Part shown: positions 1-13,100 of the stretch, piece by piece | How the letters are laid out: each line of letters starts with the position of its first letter | Position numbering within the stretch: the first letter of the stretch is position 1 | DNA from: Arenicola marina | Lineage: Eukaryota > Annelida > Polychaeta > Arenicolidae | DNA length: 64,000 nucleotides | Assembly (NCBI GenBank): GCA_964019135.1 | Contig: OZ025253.1 | Span: 40,040,548-40,104,547 of the forward strand | Direction of reading: 5' to 3' | The notes under the pieces: generated by a model | Database searches by the model: none | Told to the model about the DNA's origin: nothing | What the model saw: the letters and a program-made list of their open reading frames with translations, nothing else | Made by a program: the position numbers and the translations under genes

Positions 1-185
1 TACCCTGTCCATCTTCTTGGACCGGGGGGGGGGGTGCTCTGTGAAAACTTGCGGCCGGGGGGAGGGTGCTCGGAGAACCCGACTTTAACCGTGTATGCTC
101 AAGTTCCCAAGGGGTGGGGGGGGGGGGGGAGTGCAACCCCCCTAACCCCCCACTACCCCCCCCCCCCTCTAGATCCGCCCCTGCA
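1..185. repeat. G/C-rich foldback repeat, right part
   Basis: Runs of G and then C flank a short core, and the right end reads like the GGATCCGCCCC-type end of the element at 4405-4573 (here AGATCCGCCCCTG). It lies in an intron of ALDH4A1. The left end is outside or not clear. The rest of 186-499 is intron sequence in which I see nothing else. Confidence 0.5.
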
Positions 186-499
186 TCTCATTATCCTGGC
201 AGGGGTCTCTGCCCTAGTTTAACATCCACCCACATTTCTTTTTTAACTGATGAACGGTCCTCTAGACTTTTGACGTCTTATTTTTCTGTTGTCCCTTCAA
301 AGTTGAAAATATGGAAAGATCGAACTGTGAATATACTGGGTTTTTTTTCTGATTTAAGCTGATACCAGCTGCTTCAGACTGTATGGCCTTAATGGTGTGC
401 ATGTTTCTTTAGATTTTATATGATAAAATATATGTTTCCATGATATTTTAACTAATAAAATACATGTTTCTTAAGACTTTGATATTAATCTTGCTTCAG

Positions 500-3322
<2,823 letters not shown>

Positions 3323-4404
3323 GCGCAGCCGCCTATATGCACACCGCTTGGTGCACGTGCACTGGCGACAGCACCAGCGGTGAGGGTGACCGAAGGAGCT
3401 GAACGAACCAACGCGAAATCTTTTCCCTGTCGTTCTGTGATCATATTATAGCTTTCGCCAGTCAACCGCTAGGTGTGTTTAGACAGATACCTGTCCTGCA
3501 TACAAACATCGCCCAATCAGTGTGTTAGATATTATAGGGCATTATGGCGGGTTCGCCTCAAAATAATGACTATGGCATAGAGTTGTTACTGATAACAGTT
3601 CCCGTTATGCGGCATTGTAGTCCTACGTATACGTTGTGCGTCCACGTGGTTTTACTTTTGTGGTATACGTATTTATATACGTGTTATAAATGTTATGTAT
3701 ATACCACTTCTACTAATTAGATATGAACCCATAGTGGGGCTCTAAAGTCTAACTGCATTTGTCATACTACATTAGTCAACTACATTAGTCATAGTGCAAT
3801 AATCACTAGTGAAAACTGACTCGGTGTGGTGAAGGCGTTGGGGTTTTCGGTATTTAGGATTTATCAGGGACACAGCAGGGAAGTGACATTGACGCACCCG
3901 TCGAGGTCAGTGGCGGTGTATACAGGATGTTGGCACGTGGGCGTCCGCACGTAGCCCGCTCTGAATACGTGTGGATGTGTGCCTGTCTGTTACCACGAAT
4001 AATTAGTCACGGCAATGACTGTTCCAAGCTTTAAGGAGAGCAACTCTTAAGCAACCTCCAACCAATAACACTTACATCTCCTTAGTATTTATTGACACAT
4101 AATTATCATATGTATGACTGGCCTTGCGAAAGACATTTCCTTTTTTGTATGCTGTTTGCCCGGCCCGATTATATAGATATACAGCGCACGTGACGTCACA
4201 GATGCTCGTAGGCCATGTGCGCTGCCTGTCGCTTCTTGTTCTTTGATATTACCCTTATATCCTGAAACAGTCTCATCGACGTTTTTTTGGGGGGTTTTGC
4301 CGGTGCAGCTGGTGAAGTGGCGGTACGAAACTACTTGTTGCCTATTGGGTGTTCTTTTGTCAAGATAAATGAAAATTCCACGCCTCGGTTTCGATAATAA
4401 TTCA
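3323..4404. other. 3' flank of ALDH4A1, nothing recognised
   Basis: Unique-looking sequence that presumably includes the 3' UTR. I see no conserved reading frame. Confidence 0.5.
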
Positions 4405-4573
4405 AGGGCGGATCCAGGGATAGGGGTCAGGGGGGTCCGGACCCCACCCACCTTTTTTTTGAGGAAGAGCGCTATCAGAGGCGGCGTCTCGCCCCCTCCC
4501 CCACCGGTCGCAAGTTTCAATGACACCCCCCGCCCCCCCCCCCCTCCTTTTCAAATTCCTGGATCCGCCCCTG
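4405..4573. mobile_element. Small G/C-rich foldback element with GGGCGGATCC ends
   Basis: The left end GGGCGGATCC and right end GGATCCGCCC are perfect inverted repeats of 10 bases, continuing imperfectly inward (CCAGG against CCTGG). G runs lie on the left and C runs on the right. Related copies are at 1-185, 24819-24980 and, as a fragment, 37785-37823. No coding content, so a MITE-like non-autonomous element. Confidence 0.65.
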
Positions 4574-4676
4574 TAATTGCACCTATTTCACATCCAATTA
4601 TTGGTTTTATGATCGACCGTAACCTTTTGTCAGTTGAATTAAGATTTTTTTTGCGGGGAACAAACGTTTTGGCGCT

Positions 4677-4826
4677 GAATCAAGCTTCTTTGTCCGGTGA
4701 ATCAAGTTTTTTGTCCGGTGATTCAAGCTTTTTGTGGCGGCGAATCAAGCTTCATACTGCAGCTACCGTTACGGGGCGAGGCCATCAAGCTTCATACTGC
4801 AGTTACCGTTAGGGGCGAGGCCATTT
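4677..4826 (+). repeat. Short tandem repeats around AATCAAGCTT
   Basis: GAATCAAGCTT recurs in a decaying series, followed by two copies of a unit of about 50 bp (CAAGCTTCATACTGCAG). Intergenic. Confidence 0.6.
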
Positions 4827-5154
4827 TGTTTTACTATATTTTACTCCTCTGTTTCCATCTTTCTTATTGGACTCACTTGTAGCCCCATTTTCTTTCGTTT
4901 TATAGTTGATTGTATTTTCTCGTGCGTCGTCTGGTACAGCATGGCAGCTAGTTTGATCATGCACCACTGAAGAACAAATTACACAAAGTAGCATTTATGC
5001 ACATTATCCAATGGTGCCGTGTTTTACGCTTTACGTTTCGACTTTTTACATTGACCGATGGTTTGTTTTCAATAGTGCCTTTACATGGAAGGACATGGGC
5101 GTGTCCCCGTATGTGTGCCACATATAATTCTCGTACCTCTCGCGATATATGTAC

Positions 5155-5695
5155 TGCATGTCACATGTATTACATGTATATTCTGTGATACACGATTCTA
5201 CAGGTAATATATGTATTACATGTAAAACATGTATATCATGTGTCTATTAAATATAACACGTGCATTAGATGTAATACACGTGTTTATTCATTATAACATG
5301 TATTTTATGTATTACATGTGTTTATTCATTACAACATGTATTATATGTAATACATGTGTTTATTCATTATAACATATATGTTATGTATTACATGTGTTTA
5401 TTCATTACAACATGTATTATATGTATTACATGTGTTTATTCATTATAACACATGTATTTTATGTATTACATGTATATCATGTGTCTATGACATATTGAAT
5501 ATAACACATGTATTCCATGTATATCCTATAATACAGATATTATTATAGGTAATAATACATGCAGTACAGGTAATGCATACATTTCCTAAAATACACACAT
5601 TATTACATGTAATATATGAATTACAGGTAACACATGTGTATCCTATAATACAAACCTTACTGCAGGTACCACACGTAATACATGTAAATGTATTA
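5155..5695. repeat. A/T-rich minisatellite of ACATGTATTACATGT type
   Basis: Short self-complementary words (ACATGT, ATACATGTAT) alternate with GTTTATTCATTATAAC. The middle part has a loose period near 40 bp. Almost every word can fold back on a neighbour. No coding meaning. Confidence 0.75.
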
Positions 5696-6261
5696 CGTTT
5701 ACCACTTTTAGTTGGCACTCTATAATGGTTCCGTTTTCTTTACTGTATATTAAATGTACCACTGGTTTCTCTTGGTCGGTCCACCTTGGAATAGACGCCT
5801 GCGACTCTTTGATAGATTTGAATATTCTTTGTTAGTCAGTGGAATGAATTCTCGTACATTATACATTTACAAAGACCTCAATGGAGTTTTTAATTTTTCG
5901 TGATTGGTCGGTGTACTTTTTTTGTATTACTAACTGAACAAACCGTAGAATGGCTCATTTTGAAAGGTTTGCTGATAATACTCTCACTGAGTGATGGTGT
6001 TGCTTCTGTTGGGATGATCATACACGTGTTTCGTTTATAATTATTTCTGTTTGGCTTCGTACTCGTTATTGAGTACCTATATATATCTGTATATGTCTCT
6101 TTTTGACCTTGATTGTCGTCAATAAATAGGTCAGGTCACGCTCTGGTTCGTTTGAAGTTGACCCAGCTGTCAAGAAAATGTTCACACTGACGTGATTCTT
6201 CATGATTTCTGTCTGTGTCTGTCATGTAACATCATTAAGCCATTGGCAGTTGGAGCAAGCT

Positions 6262-6362
6262 ACTTGTGTGTTGGCGCATACTTGTGGGAAGTTACAAATG
6301 TTCACGACCACTTGTATAAAGTTACAGGTGTTCACGACCACTTGTAGGAAACTACAACTGTT
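6262..6362 (+). repeat. Three copies of a ~34-bp tandem repeat
   Basis: CACTTGT(A/G)(T/G) followed by AAGTTACA and TGTTCACGAC recurs three times. The surrounding 5700-6790 otherwise holds nothing I recognise, apart from possible AATAAA signals near 6118 and 6614. Confidence 0.5.
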
Positions 6363-6795
6363 TTGTAATACCTGAATTGGGACCGATACTTAAGTACGTG
6401 CGATTATGAATTGTAAATCTGTACAAACGTGTACAATACTCCAGCGGGTTTGTCCCAGACATATTGTTAACAGGTCGGTCGCCACGACAACCCACTAGAA
6501 GGAGCGACAATGGTTGATATATAATCTGGTGTATAAAGTTGTAAACAGACAATCGTCAGTATTTGCAGATCTATTGTGCAGAGGAGGTTGAACAAAAATT
6601 ATAACCCGTAATCTCAATAAAAATATATGCAGTGGCTTCAATCATTTGTGTTGTTGTTGGCATCGGAGAGAAAGACGTGGTCCGGAGGAAATAGATTTAG
6701 TTTATCCGAGTCCTTAATCCGTTTGCAAGAGGCGTACAAATGCGGCGTTGTCTTGTCAATTAGATAAAAAAGCTCGTAAAATTCTTTCCTGTGGC

Positions 6796-6996
6796 ACCTG
6801 AGAGCCTAACGGCACGTGGATCGGTTGTTCGAGCCCGGCTGTGGCCATGTATGTGTGGTCTCAGGATAAAGATCCCAGGTCTTTCTTCGTAAAGAGTAGG
6901 GGGTTACCCCTGGGGACATGGCTCCACTCTCCCTTCCTTCTCCCATTGACGCGATATGACCAAAAGTGGTTAAAGCGTCCTGAATATACAACCAAT
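6796..6996 (+). mobile_element. SINE copy (5'-truncated), same family as 2855-3115
   Basis: It starts inside the head, keeps GTTCGAGCCCGGCTGTGGCC and the full body, and ends with TTAAAGCGTCCTGAATATAC. From 6997 to 7570 I see nothing else. Confidence 0.8.
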
Positions 6997-7570
6997 CTTC
7001 CCTGTGGTAATTGTATGTTTGAGCTGATTAAAGAAGCCCGTAAACCAAATATTTTGTGTTAAGTTATCCGATTATTTTGTAAAAGCTTCATGAACAAGAT
7101 ACTTTTAGTAATAATATTTAAAAAACAGCTAAAATACCTTGAATAACCTTTTCGGTATTGTTAATTAGCTTAAGTTAACCAGTCCATATCTGTATTATTC
7201 TGAATGATAATAAATAGATATCAACAGATATATCTAAGAATGCAAAGTCTAGCAATCTTAGTCTTAGAGGAGACTGTCAGGACAAACTAATCTTAGATGT
7301 GCTATGGTAACTTTTTTAATTTTTAGAGCTATTGTGGGATACGAGTGCTATAACATACAAACGAGTTTCTTTTTTACGGTCTTTATTCGAGAAGTATTGT
7401 CCCCGACAGCGGCACCATAATGACACAAGACTATGACAATGTTACAAAAAAAACATGAAGTAAAGTCGACGTATTATCGTCCACGGATAATGATGAAAAT
7501 GAAGATCGGTTGAGAACACTGGTTTCAATGTTAAGGGTTGTATCCAGCGAGGTTGGTCCGAGGTGACGTG

Positions 7571-9497
7571 ACATGTCTGATCCTAGTGACCCATCTGAGC
7601 CGCCGTGGTCTGACTTTCCTGGCGACCCATCTGAGCCGCCGTGGTCTTGACTTTCCTGGTGACCCATCTGAGCCGCCGTGGTCTGACTTTCCTGGTGACC
7701 CATCTGAGCCGCCGTGGTCTGACTTTCCTGGTGACCCATCTGAGCCGCCGTGGTCTGACTTTCCTGGTGACCCATCTGAGCCGCCGTGGTCTGTCTTTCC
7801 GGGTGACCCATCTGAGCCGCCGTGGTCTGACTTTCCTGGTGACCCATCTGAGCCGTCGTGGTCTGATTTTCCGGGTGACCCATGTGAGCCGCCGTGGTCT
7901 GACTTTCCGGGTGACCCATCTGAGCCGCCGTGGTCTGACTTTCCGGGTGACCCATCTGAGCCGCCGTGGTCTGACTTTCCTGGTGACCCATCTGAGCCGC
8001 CGTGGTCTGACTTTCCTGGTGACCCATCTGAGCCGTCGTGGTCTGATTTTCCGGGTGACCCATGTGAGCCGCCGTGGTCTGACTTTCCGGGTGACCCATC
8101 TGAGCCGCCGTGGTCTGACTTTCCGGGTGACCCATCTGAGCCGCCGTGGTCTGACTTTCCTGGTGACCCATCTGAGCCGCCGTGGTCTGACTTTCCTGGT
8201 GACCCATCTGGGCCGACGTGGTCTGACTTTCCGGGTGACCCATCTGAGCCGCCGTGGTCTGACTGTCCTGGTGACCCATCTGAGCCGCCGTGGTCTGACT
8301 TTCCTGGTGACCCATCTGAGCCGCCGTGGTCTGTCTTTCCGGGTGACCCATCTGAGCCGCCGTGGTCTGACTTTCCTGGTGACCCATCTGAGCCGCCGTG
8401 GTCTGACTTTCCTGGCGACCCATCTGAGCCGCCGTGGTCTTGACTTTCCTGGTGACCCATCTGAGCCGCCGTGGTCTGACTTTCCTGGTGACCCATCTGA
8501 GCCGCCGTGGTCTGACTTTCCTGGTGACCCATCTGAGCCGCCGTGGTCTGACTTTCCTGGCGACCCATCTGAGCCGCCGTGGTCTTGACTTTCCTGGTGA
8601 CCCATCTGAGCCGCCGTGGTCTGACTTTCCTGGTGACCCATCTGAGCCGCCGTGGTCTGACTTTCCTGGTGACCCATCTGAGCCGCCGTGGTCTGACTTT
8701 CCTGGTGACCCATCTGAGCCGCCGTGGTCTGTCTTTCCGGGTGACCCATCTGAGCCGCCGTGGTCTGACTTTCCTGGTGACCCATCTGAGCCGTCGTGGT
8801 CTGATTTTCCGGGTGACCCATGTGAGCCGCCGTGGTCTGACTTTCCGGGTGACCCATCTGAGCCGCCGTGGTCTGACTTTCCGGGTGACCCATCTGAGCC
8901 GCCGTGGTCTGACTTTCCTGGTGACCCATCTGAGCCGCCGTGGTCTGACTTTCCTGGTGACCCATCTGAGCCGTCGTGGTCTGATTTTCCGGGTGACCCA
9001 TGTGAGCCGCCGTGGTCTGACTTTCCGGGTGACCCATCTGAGCCGCCGTGGTCTGACTTTCCGGGTGACCCATCTGAGCCGCCGTGGTCTGACTTTCCTG
9101 GTGACCCATCTGAGCCGCCGTGGTCTGACTTTCCTGGTGACCCATCTGGGCCGACGTGGTCTGACTTTCCGGGTGACCCATCTGAGCCGCCGTGGTCTGA
9201 CTGTCCTGGTGACCCATCTGAGCCGCCGTGGTCTGACTTTCCTGGTGACCCATCTGAGCCGCCGTGGTCTGACTTTCCTGGTGACCCATCTGAGCCGCCG
9301 TGGTCTGACTTTCCTGGTGACCCATCTGAGCCGCCGTGGTCTGACTTTCCTGGTGACCCATGTGAGCCGCCGTGGTCTGACTTTCCGGGTGACCCATCTG
9401 AGCCGCCGTGGTCTGACTTTCCGGGTGACCCATCTGAGCCGCCGTGGTCTGACTTTCCGGGTGACCCATCTGAGCCGCCGTAGTCCGACTTTCCTGG
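7571..9497. repeat. 36-bp minisatellite, about 53 units, with higher-order structure
   Basis: The unit is built of GACCCATCTGAGCCGCC, GTGGTCTGA and CTTTCCTGGT. Thirty-six bases is a multiple of three and the unit lacks stops in several frames, so long spurious reading frames of 300-680 codons run through it on both strands. They have no independent start or conserved protein, so I do not call a gene. Rare variant units recur together about 938 bp apart (26 units), for example the CCGTCGTGG/GATTTTCC pair at about 7850 and 8788. Three units near 7646, 8441 and 8585 are one base longer. It lies between ALDH4A1 and CSTF1. Confidence 0.95.
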
Positions 9498-9559
9498 ATT
9501 CTGTTGCTATGAGTGGTGCTGTTTTCCGTGTGCCTTCCAGCCGGAATATCCCAGAACAC

Positions 9560-10035
9560 GTCCCATGTGACATGTGTCAGACGGCAGGTCCCACACGACA
9601 TCTCCCATGTGGCAGTTCCAACACGAAACGTCCCAGTCGGCAGATGGAAGGTACCATATGGTAAATCTTAAACTACAGGTCCCACTTGACACGTCCCAGA
9701 CGATGGATCTCACATGGCAGGTCCCATACGGCACACACCAGAGGGCAGGACGCAAACGACGGGTCTCATACGGTAGGTTACATGCGGCACATATCAGACG
9801 GCAGGTCCCATACGGCAGGTCACATACGGCAGGTCCCAGGCGGTCCATACCAGAGGGCAGGACGCACCACAGGCAGGACAGGTCTCATACGGCATGTCAC
9901 ATGCGGCACATATCAGACGGAAGGTCCCATACGGCACATATCAGACGCCATCCCAGACGGTTGGTCCCATACGGCAGGTCTCAGACGGCAGAGCCCATAC
10001 GGCAGGTCCCAGACGGCAGGTCCCATGGCGAGACC
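9560..10035. repeat. 14-bp minisatellite (GGCAGGTCCCATAC) in the 3' flank of CSTF1
   Basis: GGCAGGTCCCATAC-like units repeat with much variation and occasional inserts such as CACATATCAGAC. The array runs to within about ten bases of the CSTF1 stop codon, so on the minus strand it would begin the 3' UTR. Confidence 0.85.
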
Positions 10036-10042
10036 CACCGCT

Positions 10043-10155
10043 TCAGTCAGTCTCGGCCTTCCGGTACCAGAACCTGGCTCTGAAGTCCTCGCTGCAGGTG
10101 ACGAAGGCGGGTCCAGTGGGGGAGTGGGCGAGGGCCCGCACACAGCCATTGTGAC
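10043..10155 (-). CDS. CSTF1: CSTF1 last coding exon
   Basis: It codes [17 protein letters not shown], then [19 protein letters not shown] and stop. The acceptor is TTTCAG. The start of the exon completes a Gly codon. Confidence 0.94.
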
Positions 10156-13100
10156 CTGAAACAGCACCCCACAGCACACGTCATTCATATCCTACCGCGT
10201 CTCCAACATGCATGCGATCCCCCCCCCCCCCAACCCTACCTCCAGCAGGTGAATTTAGCCTTAAATGTACACCACCAAATCGGCTTCTTGAAACACCAAC
10301 ATGTCATTTCATAACACGTCGTTCCGCCATTCACAATAAAAGTGCTTATACATACATGCAAGCACAGCAAACCAAAAGATCGCCAGATTCCAATAAAAAT
10401 TATAAATTGCGAACCAGCAAACAATTCCTGACTTATTATCAAAACATTAAATTTGCTGACCTTGAAAAACCACAAACAAATTTCCGGACTTTTCCAGGTT
10501 TTTCAAGAAGCTGAGAATTTTAGTACCATCAATCACATGTAGTAGATTATACAGCTATAATTCACACAATATGGACATCGTGAGGAAATGTGACCCCACG
10601 AACTAGACGCTTACAAACTTCCTACTATGTTTAAAGAATATACATGACCGCTCTCCCCTCGTTTTTTACACTCCTCTTAAAAGGTTATCAACCATACCAG
10701 CTCTATCGTATCTCCATGAAAAGTCACAGTAATGTGACGCCAAGAATCTCTGTGGCTCCCAAAAAAGTGACACGACTGGGTCTTAATGGAAGTCCCCCGA
10801 TCAAGTTCACATGTTAAGTTTTGTTTATTCTGTTTATTCTGCGATGTGCATTTTATCGGTGCTGACGTACCCAGTGAAAGCAGCCTCTGGCGGTCAGCGT
10901 TACGTACCCAGTGAAAGCAGCCTTTGGCGGTCAGCGTTACGGGAGTCCCAACAGCACAGACTCGTCGTCTTCTCATCCGGGAAGAGCACTGCAGCGAGAA
11001 CGGGGGACATAGGGTGAGATCGGGGGTTAGACTTGGTGTGAGAAAGGGTAAGATAGGGTGAGACGATGTGAGATAGGGTCCGAGATAGGGAGTGAGACAG
11101 GAGGCGAGACATGGCTTGAGACAGCGTGTGATAAAGGGTGTGATAAAGGGTGTTAGATAAGGTAAGACGGTGTTGGAGACGGCGTGAGACAGGGTGAGAC
11201 AGGGCGTCCCAGAGGGTGTGAGATGGGGCATCTGACTGTGGTCAAAATGTGGTTACCATTTAGATATCAGGTTTGTTATGACAAGCACAGTATCAGAACA
11301 CAACATCTCAAAACACAAGTCTGCCTACAATTTTCATGGTAGGCAGCAGTACATTTGCATGTACATGTATAATACAAAAGTCGAATACTCGGAACAGGAC
11401 CAGAGACCACGTGGCGGATTACTGTAGTTTTATGTATTGTACAGGACAAACAACCACGTGGCGGCTTACTGTAGCTATTATTATATTATTGCTATTAATT
11501 ATTATTATTGTACATGACATGCGGCTACATGGCGAGTTAACGTAGCCCTACGTACTGTAATAATTATTATCATCATAATTAACACTGTACACGACCAGCG
11601 CCCATGTGGCGGCTTACCCTAGTCCTGTGTATTGTACTATTATTATTATATTATTATTATTACCCCGGCACACGACCAGCGCCCACGTGGCGGCTTACCG
11701 TAGTCCTCCGTGTGGTTGAAGGCGGCGCAGGTGCGGTGCTGCATCTTGCCCGTGGTGCCGGCGCCGGTGTAGGCGATCAGACAGCGCGCCGTGGACAGCT
11801 CCCACAGCTTCACCAGCGAGTCCTTGCCGCTCGACAGCACGTACTGCAGCCCAAGGTCACGCCCACAAGGTCAAACGTGTATACATACAGCGAGGAAATG
11901 AGCTGCATTTGGAGCAGACGGGGAGCTGGGCAAGAGTCATGCCAAGGTTAAACTAGGATTATGGGAAGTGGTTTGATTGGACTGTAAGACGCGGTATAAA
12001 CGGTGTACACTGTGTACGAACTGACAAAGGTAACACAAGGCAAGTGGACACAGCACAAAGCACGGAACGCACACTCATCGGGGGTAGTACCTAGCGTTGG
12101 TTACAAGCTATAGCGGGCATGAATTGCTGTTTTAAGCCGCTTTATAATCTCTAATAATCGTCCGAAAGCACCTTCCACACGTGACAGGCACGTGACACCT
12201 GCAAATACTGATAATTCGACTGATTGATTGACCTTGACTCCGCGTTACCCATGTTGACCTTGGCAGAACCTTAAACTCGCGTCACCCATGTACACATTGA
12301 CGCGACCTTGACCCCGCGTCACCCATGTAGACCTTGACCCGACCTTGACGCCGCGTCACCCATGTAGACCTTGACCTCGAGTCACCCACGCAGACCTCGA
12401 CTCTAACTTGACATCGAGTCACCCACGCAGACCTTGACTCGACCTTGACCCCGCGATCTGACTGACCTTTCCGTTCCTGGAGAAGCGGACGGAGCAGACC
12501 TCGTTGCTGTCGTGGGCGTCCGAGAAGGTGTTGACGCAGCGGTTGCTGACGCCGTCCCACAACTTGATGGTTCCGTCCTTGGAGCCAGAGACGTACATCC
12601 GGGCATCGGGACTGAAGTCCACCTGGCGGGTGAGGACGACATTAATATATATATATATATATGTACGTCGACTGGTCAATATTAGAACTATAGTGCCTGT
12701 AGTCGAACTATTGTGTCTATATTGGACCTATAGTGTCTATAGTGGACCTATAATGTCTATAGTGGAACTAGAGTGTCTATATTGGACCTAGTGTTTATAT
12801 TGGACCTATAGTGTCTATAGTGGACCTATAGTGTCTATATTCGAACTATAGTGTCTAAATTTGAACTAAAGTGTCTATATTCGAACTATAGTGTCTATAG
12901 TGGACCTATAATGTCTATAGTAGACCTATAATGTCTATAGTGGAACTAGAGTGTCTATATTGGACCTAGTGTTTATATTGGACCTATAGTGTCTATAGTG
13001 GACCTATAGTGTCCATATTGGACCTATAGTGTCTATATTCGAACTATAGTGTCTATAGTGGAACTATAGTGTCTATAATGGAACTATGGTGTCTGGAATT

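Noticed and set aside
7431-9664. Long open frames (300-680 codons) on both strands over the 36-bp array
   Set aside because: They follow from a 36-bp period without stops in several frames. The peptides are pure repeats and the frame slips where units are one base longer. No independent gene signals.
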